This document shows, in pieces, positions 47,022-54,858 of a stretch of 64,000 nucleotides of DNA; position 1 is the first letter of the stretch; every line of letters starts with the position of its first letter. The position numbers were made by a program, and so were the translations under genes. The notes under the pieces are model-generated. The model was not told where the DNA came from and made no database searches. It worked only from the letters and a program-made list of their open reading frames with translations. The stretch is from Streptomyces niveus (GTDB taxonomy: Bacteria; Actinomycetota; Actinomycetes; Streptomycetales; Streptomycetaceae): the NCBI RefSeq assembly GCF_002009175.1, contig NZ_CP018047.1, positions 248,001-312,000 on the forward strand, in the 5' to 3' direction.

Positions 47022-47936
47022 GTGCCGCTCACCCCGCACCCGGGGACGCGGAGGAGTCCGGCCGCGCGTGAGCGCGCGGCCGGACCGTCCATCGAACGCG
47101 TCATCCCCTTCGCCTTCACCGCCGCCGACTCCGGCGGCAACGACACCCGCGCCTTCCGGGACCATGTGGAGTCGGTGTACGGCACACTCCCGGACTTCTC
47201 CTGGCTGGAGGACGGCACCGCCGTCAGCTACCACGACATGGCACGGGTGATAGCCCGGGAGCTGGCCGCCGAACTCGCGGACATCGACCTCGTCATCACC
47301 GTCGACGGAAGCCCCGACTGCCGGCACCAGAGCTTCCCCAGCTGTCTGCTGTCCGATCTGATGCCCGGCGACCCGATGCTGCTCGGCATCTCCGAGCAGG
47401 GTGTCGCGGGCCCGTTCACCGCGCTGCGCGTCGCCTACGACCGGCTGGCCGACGGGAGTTCACGCCGGGCGCTGGTCCTCGTGATGGAGCAGAGCACACT
47501 GCCGCCCGACGACCGGGCGGTGCGGCCCGCGCGCGACGTGGCGGTGGCCCTGCTGCTCGGGCCGGACGGGGCGATACCGCTGGAACGTCCGGTCGTCACC
47601 GTGGACGGCCGGGGGACGGCCGGCGCGCCGGAGCCGGCCGAGGACGGCCCCGGCGGGGGGTACTTCCCGCGCGCCGACGGCGTCGTCGCCGGCGCCAATC
47701 TCACCGGTCCGCTCCGGGACACGGTCCTGGCGCGGGCGGAGCCCGGCCATCCGTGCGCCGGTGTCTGGCTGGCCCTGGCCGGGCTCCTGGAACGGGCCGA
47801 CGGCCGCCCCGGCGGACGGGTCCTGATCGCCGACCGCGACCCCGTACTCCCTTACCACTGCGGCCTGTTGCTCACGCTGCCCGCCGGACGCGCCCCGGCG
47901 CGGGTGGCTCCGAGACGGAAGGAACTGGTGCCATGA
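47022..47936 (+). CDS. Cys-less KAS III-like protein
   Basis: A 304-aa divergent thiolase-fold protein. The region LGISEQGVAGPFTALRVAYD aligns with the nucleophile elbow of KAS III-like enzymes (compare QHGCATGLFAVD in the 42868 gene), but Val128 replaces the catalytic Cys. ALVLVMEQSTLPPDDR matches the following strand. It should be catalytically dead in condensation and may be a structural or chain-length partner of the active KAS-like protein, as PqsB is for PqsC. The start is GTG at 47022, three bases after the ACP stop. The fold assignment rests on pattern recognition and is moderately sure. Confidence 0.65.
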   Translation: MPLTPHPGTRRSPAARERAAGPSIERVIPFAFTAADSGGNDTRAFRDHVESVYGTLPDFSWLEDGTAVSYHDMARVIARELAAELADIDLVITVDGSPDCRHQSFPSCLLSDLMPGDPMLLGISEQGVAGPFTALRVAYDRLADGSSRRALVLVMEQSTLPPDDRAVRPARDVAVALLLGPDGAIPLERPVVTVDGRGTAGAPEPAEDGPGGGYFPRADGVVAGANLTGPLRDTVLARAEPGHPCAGVWLALAGLLERADGRPGGRVLIADRDPVLPYHCGLLLTLPAGRAPARVAPRRKELVP

Positions 47937-48745
47937 CCGTCACCACCACACGTCCGCCCGCGGGCGGCCCGGTCACCGCCGCGCCGCCGGGCGGGCCGGA
48001 GCGCCACCGCGAGGCGGCGTACCGCGACGGGCCGGTGGCCGCGCTGATCCTGCTGCACGACGCGACCGGCCCCGGCGTCCTGCCGGCCGGTCCCGGCGGC
48101 CATGTGTTCGTGCCCCGGGAGACCGAGGCGACGTGCGACCGGTATCGGACACCCCTCGGGCCACACCCGCGCGGTGCGGGGACCGGCGAGCGCGTACTGG
48201 GCCGAACCACCGTGGACGGACGGGAGTTGACCGCGCTGCGGATCGACGGCTCGGGCCCGCCCGCCGGGGAGCCGGACGGCTGGGCGACCGGCCTCGCCTG
48301 GCTCCGGCTCGGGCTGGCCGAGCGCCTGGTGGACCGGGTCACCGAACATCTGGGCGGCCGTACGGTCCAGCGGACCGTCACTCTCAACCTGCCGCTGGTA
48401 CGGGCGTTGCTCGCCGACGCGGTCGCCGGGACCACCGAGTGCCGGGCGCTGCTCGGGGCCGCCCCGGCGCCGTACACCCTGCGGCGGGTGCACCGGAGCC
48501 TGGACGAGACGGGCCGGACGTGTCTGCACCTGTTCGGCGCGGCGGGCTTCCTGGCCGCCGGACCGGGCAGCGAGGTACGGGTCTCCGAACTGCTCTCCGA
48601 CACCTACGCGCCGGCGGCGGACGAGAAGGCGCTCGCTGACGGGGGCGCGCTCACCACCGGCGCCTCATCCGCCGACGGCGCCGCGGCCAACGGCCTTACG
48701 GCGCCGACCGGTTACCCCTCACAGACCGATCTGGAGCGGCCATGA
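47933..48745 (+). CDS. Acyl-CoA-dehydrogenase-like protein (C-terminal-domain type)
   Basis: A 270-aa protein not clearly recognised, but its helical middle (AWLRLGLAERLVDRVTEHLG, TLNLPLVRALLADAVAGTTE, TCLHLFGAAGFLAAG, then EVRVSELLSDTYAP) follows the layout of the C-terminal helical bundle of acyl-CoA dehydrogenases. No FAD-contact motif like FFGMTEP is seen. It is coupled to a fuller acyl-CoA dehydrogenase by a 4-base overlap (ATGA), so the two may form a heteromeric flavoenzyme with split active sites, as known for some mycobacterial ACADs. The ATG at 47933 follows GGAAGGAA. The C-terminal tail is Ala/Gly/Thr-rich. Confidence 0.55.
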   Translation: MTVTTTRPPAGGPVTAAPPGGPERHREAAYRDGPVAALILLHDATGPGVLPAGPGGHVFVPRETEATCDRYRTPLGPHPRGAGTGERVLGRTTVDGRELTALRIDGSGPPAGEPDGWATGLAWLRLGLAERLVDRVTEHLGGRTVQRTVTLNLPLVRALLADAVAGTTECRALLGAAPAPYTLRRVHRSLDETGRTCLHLFGAAGFLAAGPGSEVRVSELLSDTYAPAADEKALADGGALTTGASSADGAAANGLTAPTGYPSQTDLERP

Positions 48746-49914
48746 CCACCGACCCCGGATTCCTCGCCGGCCTGCGCGGGCTCGCCCGCGAACACGCCGA
48801 TCTGCTGCGGCCCACCGCGCTCGGACTCGACGCGGACCCGTCGCTCGGCCCCGCCCTGCTCGGCACCGACCCGCGCTGGCTGCGGCTCACCGGGATGCCC
48901 GCCGCGTACAACCCGGATCCACTGCGGGTCGGCGGACGCCCGGTGTACGTGGACCGCTGCGTGGAGCAGGTGGTCGTCATGGAGGAGCTGGCCCGCGTGG
49001 ACGCGGCGGCGGTCCTGGCGCTGCCGGGCCCGTCGATGTCCGGCTTCGTCGTGGCCGACATCGCCGACGAGGAGCAACGCGACCGCTACTACCAGCGGCT
49101 GGCCGACCGCCCCACCTGGACGTTCTTCGGCATGACGGAGCCGGCGCACGGCTCGGACCCGGCCAGTATGGGGACGGCTCTGCGACCGGCCGACGACGGG
49201 CGGGAGGGGCTGCTCCTGAACGGCACCAAAAGGTTCGTCGGCAACGGCGCGCGGGCCGGTATCGGTGTGGTGTTCGCCCGCCGTCACCCCGGTCCGCTGG
49301 GCGTGGTCGCCGTCCTGCTGGAGACGGACCGGCCGGGCTTCACCGGGATTCCCCTGGAGACCCTGGGGCTGCGCGGTCTCCAGCTCAGCGAGCTGCGGAT
49401 GCGCGACGTGCCGGTGGCGGACGCGGATGTACTGGGACGCCACCGCCCCGCGACGCGGGGCGGCATGTGGGCGGCCGTCCGTACGTTCAACCGCTACCGC
49501 CCGGTCGTGGCGTCCTTCGCTCTCGGTGTCGCGCAGGGTGCCCACGACTACGTCGTCGCCAACCGGCGGCAGCTCGGCTCCGGGGAACGGGACCTGTTGG
49601 CCGATCTGGCGGACAGGCTCGCCGGCACCCGCGCCACGGTCATGGCGGCGGCCGAGTCCGCCGACCACGACCCGAGGGACGGCACACTCGCGTCGGCGGC
49701 CAAGATCAGGGCCACGGCACTGGCGGAGGAGTCCACCCTCCTGGCGCTGCGGATGTTCGGCCCCGGCGCGCGCTGGGAGCATCCGCTGCTGGACAAGTGG
49801 GCGCGTGACGCGCGGGCCTTCGAGTTCATGGAGGGCACCAGCAACGTCCAGCGCCTCACCCTCGCCCAGGGGCATCTGAACGGCAGCCTCGGTGATGTCC
49901 GGCCGGCCGCCTGA
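48742..49914 (+). CDS. Acyl-CoA dehydrogenase family protein
   Basis: A 390-aa FAD enzyme of the acyl-CoA dehydrogenase superfamily. Seen are the FAD-contact motif FFGMTEPAHGSDPASM, GTKRFVGNGARAGIGVVFAR, the C-terminal bundle and the late FEFMEGTSNVQRLTLAQG segment that contains the usual catalytic/FAD-adenine region. In biosynthetic clusters such enzymes often oxidise carrier-bound acyl or aminoacyl groups to alpha,beta-unsaturated ones. With the ACP four genes upstream, the likely substrate is the decarboxylated aminoacyl-ACP or a lipid chain on an ACP. It overlaps the preceding ACAD-like gene by 4 bases and is overlapped at its end by the PPTase gene. Confidence 0.88.
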   Translation: MTTDPGFLAGLRGLAREHADLLRPTALGLDADPSLGPALLGTDPRWLRLTGMPAAYNPDPLRVGGRPVYVDRCVEQVVVMEELARVDAAAVLALPGPSMSGFVVADIADEEQRDRYYQRLADRPTWTFFGMTEPAHGSDPASMGTALRPADDGREGLLLNGTKRFVGNGARAGIGVVFARRHPGPLGVVAVLLETDRPGFTGIPLETLGLRGLQLSELRMRDVPVADADVLGRHRPATRGGMWAAVRTFNRYRPVVASFALGVAQGAHDYVVANRRQLGSGERDLLADLADRLAGTRATVMAAAESADHDPRDGTLASAAKIRATALAEESTLLALRMFGPGARWEHPLLDKWARDARAFEFMEGTSNVQRLTLAQGHLNGSLGDVRPAA

Positions 49915-51067
49915 GCGGGGGCGGCGGAGCGCCGCCCTCGCCGACGCCGACTCCGAGACCACGAACTCCGAGACCACTACCGCGACCGGGCCGGTGCCGT
50001 TGGGCGCCGACGCCGTTGGAGTCTCCACCGCCACGGGCGTCACCGTGCGGACCGTGGACGGGGCGCGGGCGCGCGGCGCCCCGTCATCCTGCCCCGCCTG
50101 CGGGGCCGTTCACCCGCCGCCGCCGGCCGTTCCGGGCCCGCCGCCGGGCGTCGATGTATGGCGCATCGGGCTGGACGGCGCGGCGGACGCGCCAGGGGCT
50201 GTCCTGTCGATCGGGCCGGATCAGGGAGCGGAGCCGTGCCTCGCCCTCCGCCGGTCGACGCGGAGAGGCGCGGCGACACCAGGGACCGCGAGCCGCGCGG
50301 TACATCCCCTGGGTCCGTTCGCCTCCCTGCTCGACATCCGGGAGCGGGACCGGGCCGCGCGTATCCGGGACCGGCTGTCGGCCGACCGGTACGTCCTGAC
50401 CCACGGCGCGGTCAGGACGATCCTGGGCGGCTATCTGGGGATCGCCGGCTGCGCGGTCCACTGGTCGGCGGGCAGGCACGGAAAACCGGCGTTCGACGGC
50501 CCGTTGAGCCACTGGCAGTGGAGTCTGAGCCGGTCCTCGGAGCACGCGCTCCTCGCCGTCTGTCTGTCGGCGCCGGTCGGTGTGGACATCGAACGCGTCG
50601 ACGAACAGACCCCGGCCGTGGCGCTGGCGGCGCGCTTCCTGCCGCTGGACGAGGCCGCGAGCGTCGCCGCGCAGGAGACCCCGCACGCGGCGCGCGTCGC
50701 CTACCACCGGCTGCTGTCGCGCAAGGAGGCCTGTGTGAAGGCGAGCGGCGGGCGGCTGCTCGACGGGCTGCGGCTGAACGTGCTCACGCCCGGCACGGTG
50801 CACGGCACCGGCGCCATGGCCGGCCTGCGGTGGCAACTGCGCGACCTGTCCGCGCCGCCGGGTTTCGTCGCGACGCTGGCCGTACTCGACGACGAGATGC
50901 GCGGACTGCGCCTCTTCGACTGGGGCGGGCGCGCGCCCGGTCCCGAGCCGGGAAACTTCCGCCCGTCTGCCCCGTCAAGCGCCGCTGACCTGGCGCCCCG
51001 TTCCCTACCGTTCGAATTCCAGCGGTCGCCCGCAGAGCCGTGGCCGCGAGGGGAGTGCTCACGATGA
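49895..51067 (+). CDS. Sfp-type 4'-phosphopantetheinyl transferase, extended
   Basis: A 390-aa PPTase, longer than the usual 220-250 aa. The core shows GVDVWRIGLDG, YVLTHGAVRTILGGYLG, HGKPAF, GVDIERV (Mg-binding Asp and Glu) and SRKEACVKASGG (catalytic KEA). Where Sfp has FNLSHS this protein reads WSLSRSS, so the usual His is Arg. Extra length comes from about 80 low-complexity residues at the N terminus with one CPAC motif, an insertion after the first strand and a loose C-terminal tail. It should convert the PCPs and ACPs of the cluster to holo form. ATG 49895 overlaps the ACAD gene by 20 bases; GTG 49892 is one codon earlier. Confidence 0.9.
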   Translation: MSGRPPERGRRSAALADADSETTNSETTTATGPVPLGADAVGVSTATGVTVRTVDGARARGAPSSCPACGAVHPPPPAVPGPPPGVDVWRIGLDGAADAPGAVLSIGPDQGAEPCLALRRSTRRGAATPGTASRAVHPLGPFASLLDIRERDRAARIRDRLSADRYVLTHGAVRTILGGYLGIAGCAVHWSAGRHGKPAFDGPLSHWQWSLSRSSEHALLAVCLSAPVGVDIERVDEQTPAVALAARFLPLDEAASVAAQETPHAARVAYHRLLSRKEACVKASGGRLLDGLRLNVLTPGTVHGTGAMAGLRWQLRDLSAPPGFVATLAVLDDEMRGLRLFDWGGRAPGPEPGNFRPSAPSSAADLAPRSLPFEFQRSPAEPWPRGECSR

Positions 51068-51528
51068 ACGCCCACCGGTCCGTACGCCCGCCGTCCCGTA
51101 CGACGCGCGGCACCGCCTCACGCGCGGCCGCCGCCCGCCGGCCGAGCGCCGGGGAGACGCGACGGGGCGCGGTCTGCCCGCTCGAACCGGGGCGGGAGCC
51201 CGCCCCGTACTCGCTGCGGGTGCGCTTCACGCCCTCCGACATCCCGGGGCTGACCACCGGGCCCACCCACCGCGGTACGGCGATCCGCGCCGCGGGCCTG
51301 GTGCTCGCGGCCCACGGCCGCGGCTATCTCGGCGGTCATCTGGAGATCACCTCGGACGCGCCCGCGCGGCTGGGGCGGATCCCCGCCGCGAGTGAGCGGC
51401 TGGCGACGGTCCGGGCGGTGGAGGACGCGCTGCGCGGGGGCTCCGGCACCGTACGGCTGCCGCTGCCCGGCCCCTGGCCGGGCGTCACCGGCGGCCGGGC
51501 GGCGGCCGGCACTCCACGTACCGACTGA
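51064..51528 (+). CDS. Hypothetical protein
   Basis: A 154-aa protein with no recognised family. The first 45 residues are basic and low-complexity; residues 48-130 look folded (PYSLRVRFTPSDIPGLTTGP, AIRAAGLVLAAHGRGYLGGH, ASERLATVRAVEDALRGG). No signal peptide or membrane span is evident. It is translationally coupled to the PPTase gene by an ATGA overlap and precedes the MFS exporter, so it belongs to the operon. Codon use is normal for the region, which supports it being real. Confidence 0.6.
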   Translation: MNAHRSVRPPSRTTRGTASRAAAARRPSAGETRRGAVCPLEPGREPAPYSLRVRFTPSDIPGLTTGPTHRGTAIRAAGLVLAAHGRGYLGGHLEITSDAPARLGRIPAASERLATVRAVEDALRGGSGTVRLPLPGPWPGVTGGRAAAGTPRTD

Positions 51529-51598
51529 TCGTCGTCCGGACTCCCCGATCCCCGTTGGATCTCGCTGATCCTCATCCGATCTCCCGAAGGACAGACCC

Positions 51599-53011
51599 AT
51601 GGCTACGACGGACGTATCAGAGGCATCCGGCACCGGCGGCGAGCCGCCGATCCAGTGGAAGAGGATCAACGCCCTGGTAGCCGGGCAGGGCGCCTCGATG
51701 GGCGGTGACTTCATCCTGCTGATCGCCATGGGCTGGACGGCGATCCAGCTGGGGGGCGCGGGCGCGGTCACCACGCTGATGCTCGCCGCGACGATCCCGC
51801 GGGCGCTGATGCTGATCTTCGGCGGGGCGGTGGCCGACCGGTTCGGCCCCCGGCACGTGCTGCTGCGGACGAACAGCGCCCGGCTGGTGCTCCTGGCGGT
51901 CGGGACCGTGGTGGTCCACTCCTCCCAGTCCCTCGCCCCGCTCGTCGTCATCAGCCTGCTGGACGGGCTGCTGTTCGGACTGGCGAGTCCGTCGGCGGGC
52001 TCGGTGATCCCGCACCTGGCCACCCACGATCAGCTCCCCCGGGCCAACTCCCTGTACGCCATGGTCACCCGGATCGCCCCGATCATCGGATCGCCCCTGG
52101 GCGCCTGGATGATCGCCTCCGGCGAACTGTGGCGGGCGCTGCTGGTGGCGACCGTCACCTGCGCGATCTCGCTGGGCACACTGTTCGTCGTCACGAAGGG
52201 GATGGAGCCGCCGGAGCGCACGCCCGGCGGCCGGAGTCTGGTGCGGTCCTCGGGCGACGGGCTGCGGCTGCTGGTGTCGCACCCCAGGCTGCGCTGGACC
52301 TTTGTCGCCGCGCTCTGCCTGGACATGGCGTTCGGCTGGCCGATCGACGTGGCCCTGCCGCTGCTCGTCCAGGAGAACGGCTGGGGCGTGCACGCCATCG
52401 GCGTGATCATCGCGTCGTTCAGCACGGGCGCGCTCGTCTCCAGCGCGCTGGGCGCGTTCCTCGCGCACCGCATCCCGCTGGTGGTGCGCTTCGTGGTGAG
52501 CGGTGGGGGAATCGCCGTCGGCATCCTGCTGATGGCCCTGATGCCGTCGGTCCTGACGCTCGCCGTGACGGGTGCGGCGGTCGGGCTGATGACGGGGCTG
52601 AACGGGCCGGCGATTGTGACGGTCTATCAGCAGGCGGCCCCGCAGGGCCGGATGGGGGCGGCGCTGGCCACCCTGACGCTGGCCAGTATCGGAGTGGGCC
52701 CGATCTCCATCGCGCTGTTCGGCGGTCTGTCGCTCGTGATCGGCCTCAAGCTCACCTGGCTGGTGTGCGGCACGGTCGCCCTGGTGGCCCCGGTGGCCGC
52801 GGTGCTGGCGCTGCGTCACCCGGTCCAGGAGCCGGTTGCCGACGCGGGGGCGCGGGAGGAGCCCGTACCGTCCCCGGAGAACACGGACGCGCATGTGTCA
52901 CCCGCGCCGGCCTCCGACACGGCGCCGGCGTCCGTGGCGGTGTCCGCCTCATCCTCCGCCTCGGCCGAACTGCCGCAACCGCGCGAGAAGGTGGCATCGC
53001 CGGTCCTCTGA
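51599..53011 (+). CDS. MFS transporter (EntS-like/MFS_3)
   Basis: A 470-aa major facilitator of the MFS_3 type, which includes enterobactin exporter EntS. About 12 hydrophobic helices are visible from residue 22 on, with the loop motif GGAVADRFGPRHVLLRTN (motif A-like) after helix 2 and ASPSAGSVIPHLATHDQLPR after helix 4. The C-terminal 65 residues are a hydrophilic Ala/Ser/Pro tail. As the last gene of the biosynthetic operon it is probably the exporter or self-resistance pump for the peptide. The ATG follows GAAGGACAG. Confidence 0.92.
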   Translation: MATTDVSEASGTGGEPPIQWKRINALVAGQGASMGGDFILLIAMGWTAIQLGGAGAVTTLMLAATIPRALMLIFGGAVADRFGPRHVLLRTNSARLVLLAVGTVVVHSSQSLAPLVVISLLDGLLFGLASPSAGSVIPHLATHDQLPRANSLYAMVTRIAPIIGSPLGAWMIASGELWRALLVATVTCAISLGTLFVVTKGMEPPERTPGGRSLVRSSGDGLRLLVSHPRLRWTFVAALCLDMAFGWPIDVALPLLVQENGWGVHAIGVIIASFSTGALVSSALGAFLAHRIPLVVRFVVSGGGIAVGILLMALMPSVLTLAVTGAAVGLMTGLNGPAIVTVYQQAAPQGRMGAALATLTLASIGVGPISIALFGGLSLVIGLKLTWLVCGTVALVAPVAAVLALRHPVQEPVADAGAREEPVPSPENTDAHVSPAPASDTAPASVAVSASSSASAELPQPREKVASPVL

Positions 53012-53029
53012 ATACCTTGAATCCCTCCG

Positions 53030-53057
53030 CCGGACGCGTCCTTGGGGACGCGTCCGG
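53030..53057. terminator. Hairpin between convergent genes (probable terminator)
   Basis: A perfect 12-bp stem CCGGACGCGTCC with a TTGG loop lies 18 bases after the MFS stop codon and between it and the minus-strand HTH gene that converges on it. There is no T-run on either side, so termination efficiency is uncertain; it may act on both strands. Confidence 0.65.
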
Positions 53058-53112
53058 TCGGCGTCGCGTCCGGCTCCCCGAGCAACTTCCCCCCGCCCGA
53101 AGGAAGTCACCG

Positions 53113-53649
53113 TCAGCGGCGCGCCCCGGTGACCACGACGAGCAGGGGGACGAGCCGGGTCGGGGGAATCCGGTAGCGCCCGCGCCCTGTCGTCTCCAGC
53201 CAGCCGGCGGAGACGAGTTGGCGCAGATGGTGGTAGATCTGGCCGGTCGTACCCAGGCCCTCCAGCTCCATCAGCTCGGTGACCGCGGTTCGCCCTTCGG
53301 CCAGCGCCTGGATCAGCCGCAGCCGTACCGGATGCCCCAGGGCGCCCAGCGCCTCGGCCGCCTCGGACCAGTCGGAGCTCAACACCGACTCCGTGGCCTC
53401 GGACCGCTCCCACTCCACGAGTTCGCCGTCCAGACCGACCACGGACCCGGTGAAGAGAACTCCCCCTCGGGCCACGGCCTGCAGACGCTCCCGGAGTTTC
53501 GGCAACGCCCAGTAGGTCTCCGTCGACGCGTCGTCGGCCAGTGACTCGCGCGCACCGCCCTGTACTCGCTCCTCAAGTTCGGTGAGGCGCCGAGAAAGCT
53601 CGGCGACCTGCCCGGCCAACGCATCCCACGGCGGCGCACCATCACTCAT
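53113..53649 (-). CDS. ArsR-like winged-helix regulator
   Basis: A 178-aa regulator. The N terminus forms a short coiled coil (ALAGQVAELSRRLTELEERV), the middle is a beta-containing sensor-like stretch (GGVLFTGSVVGLDGELVEWE), and residues 95-165 are an ArsR-type winged helix (ALGALGHPVRLRLIQALAEG, then TGQIYHHLRQLVSAGWLE, RGRYRIPP). No metal-binding Cys pair is seen. It is transcribed away from the linaridin-like operon, whose first precursor starts about 620 bases to the right, and is the best candidate for its regulator. That link is positional only. Confidence 0.85.
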   Translation of the reverse strand: MSDGAPPWDALAGQVAELSRRLTELEERVQGGARESLADDASTETYWALPKLRERLQAVARGGVLFTGSVVGLDGELVEWERSEATESVLSSDWSEAAEALGALGHPVRLRLIQALAEGRTAVTELMELEGLGTTGQIYHHLRQLVSAGWLETTGRGRYRIPPTRLVPLLVVVTGARR

Positions 53650-54265
53650 CCGGCCAGCCTATCCCCGGACGTTCGCACGCCACCCACGCCGCCGGGACGG
53701 CCCCGCGGACCCGGCCACCCGGCACGGCTCGGCCGGCGGGGGCCGGCCTGCGGTCCGGGCATCACCCCTCGTCGCCGAAATACCTGATCCTCCGTGCCGT
53801 GACCGATTGCGGCCATCGGGAATATCCCGAGCCAGGATTTTCGCGGAAAAGGCCATTCGGTTCCAGCCACCGGCTTTCCGGAATTGATTGTTCCAGATCA
53901 CACATTCCCACTGCGCTACCAGCGGGTTTTCGCTTCTGGATGGCCCATCCATCGATCTACTTTTCTCGCCACGGGGAAATGATGGGTACTGAAAGAATGC
54001 GCCGCACACCGCCCCCCGTTTCCAGTGTGATGTGCACCACATCGGTAAAGGCTTGATCTAGCGCGGGCAATGGGCCCTATTATGGCTCCCGCAAAGTCAG
54101 GCATTTAATCGGTGCCGATCAGCAGGGCGATATGCCGCAGTGTGTACGGCGGACAGGAAATTCATGTCCGAGCTCCGTGCGAATCTGCGGCTTTTCGTTG
54201 CGGATCAATTCAGTTCCTCAAATTCCCCTGCCCGTCGGCACAAAACTGCATTGAGGGAGCGAAGC
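53650..54265. promoter_or_regulatory. Long leader/promoter region of the linaridin-like operon
   Basis: This 616-base gap holds no convincing gene. It is noticeably richer in A and T than its surroundings from about 53780 onward (for example TTTTCGCGGAAAAGGCC and GATCTACTTTTCTCGCC), as expected for a promoter and untranslated leader. Short open frames in it lack ribosome sites and codon bias. It must contain the promoters of the divergent HTH gene and of the precursor genes. Confidence 0.55.
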
Positions 54266-54457
54266 GTGGCGACCATCGCCGAATTCATGAACGACCAGAA
54301 GCTGGGTGTTCTGGAGCTGGGTTACAAGGAGGACTCCCAGGAGCCCGTCCTGGCGACCCCCGCGGCCGCCGTGGCGACCTGCTGGTACGTCGGCGGCGCT
54401 GCCGCCGGCGTCACCGTCGTGGCCGGTGCGTACGTCGCCGGCCGCGTCTTCGGCTGA
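54266..54457 (+). CDS. linA1: Linaridin-like precursor peptide 1
   Basis: A 63-aa peptide starting at GTG 54266, which has GAGGGAG six bases upstream. The leader (1-29) is helical and acidic. It ends in the sequence PVLATP, matching the PxxxTP motif reported for linaridin precursors such as cypemycin (PAMATP). If cleaved like cypemycin, the 34-aa core begins ATPAAAVATCW and is Gly/Ala/Val-rich, with Thr at 31, 38 and 50, one Cys at 39 and no Ser. The amino-terminal Ala would be the target for dimethylation. It is followed 38 bases later by precursor 2. Confidence 0.85.
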   Translation: MATIAEFMNDQKLGVLELGYKEDSQEPVLATPAAAVATCWYVGGAAAGVTVVAGAYVAGRVFG

Positions 54458-54495
54458 TCCATCCATTCCATCGCGTCACAACGAAAGGGAATGCA

Positions 54496-54687
54496 ATGAG
54501 CAGAATCATTGAGAGCGTTGCCGCCATCACGCCGGAGCACCTGACCGACGGGTCCCACGGCGACGTCGTCGCCATGGCGCCCGTCCAGGCCACCCCCGGC
54601 CTGGTCGCCTTCGGTATCGGCTTCGCCGGTGGCGCCGGTGTCTCGTGGGTCGGCGTCCAGGCGTACGAGGCCGGGGCCAACGACTAG
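54496..54687 (+). CDS. linA2: Linaridin-like precursor peptide 2
   Basis: A 63-aa peptide whose ATG follows AAAGGGA. The leader differs from that of precursor 1 except for the cleavage motif PVQATP, again PxxxTP. The predicted 32-aa core begins ATPGLVAFGIGFAGG, ends AYEAGAND and has only one Thr (33) and one Ser (50) and no Cys. Equal length, shared motif and hydrophobic Gly-rich core suggest a duplicated pair, possibly acting together. A core this poor in Thr/Ser can carry very few dehydro residues, which is odd for a linaridin. Confidence 0.85.
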   Translation: MSRIIESVAAITPEHLTDGSHGDVVAMAPVQATPGLVAFGIGFAGGAGVSWVGVQAYEAGAND

Positions 54688-54774
54688 AACCGCTGTCAGG
54701 CTGAGCTTCACGCTGTTCAGGGGCTCTGCCGGCTCCTGAGAGCATCTTCCGGAAGCTGATTCCGGGAGCAGGCA

Positions 54775-54813
54775 GCACTGTCGGGCCGCGTCGGAACCGC
54801 GGCCCGACAGTGC
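54775..54813 (+). terminator. Hairpin between precursors and modification genes
   Basis: A perfect 16-bp stem (GCACTGTCGGGCCGCG with its complement at 54798-54813) and a 7-base loop stand between precursor 2 and the LinH-like gene. No T-run follows. Such hairpins often act as partial terminators or mRNA stabilisers, so that precursors are made in excess over enzymes. Confidence 0.7.
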
Positions 54814-54858
54814 GTCGATCGTACCTTCTGGCCATTCAGCACAAAGGAAGCCCCAGGT

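Noticed and set aside
53799..54056. Short plus-strand open frame in the leader of the RiPP operon
   Set aside because: No ribosome site, no codon bias and no recognisable sequence; it lies in AT-rich promoter-like DNA.
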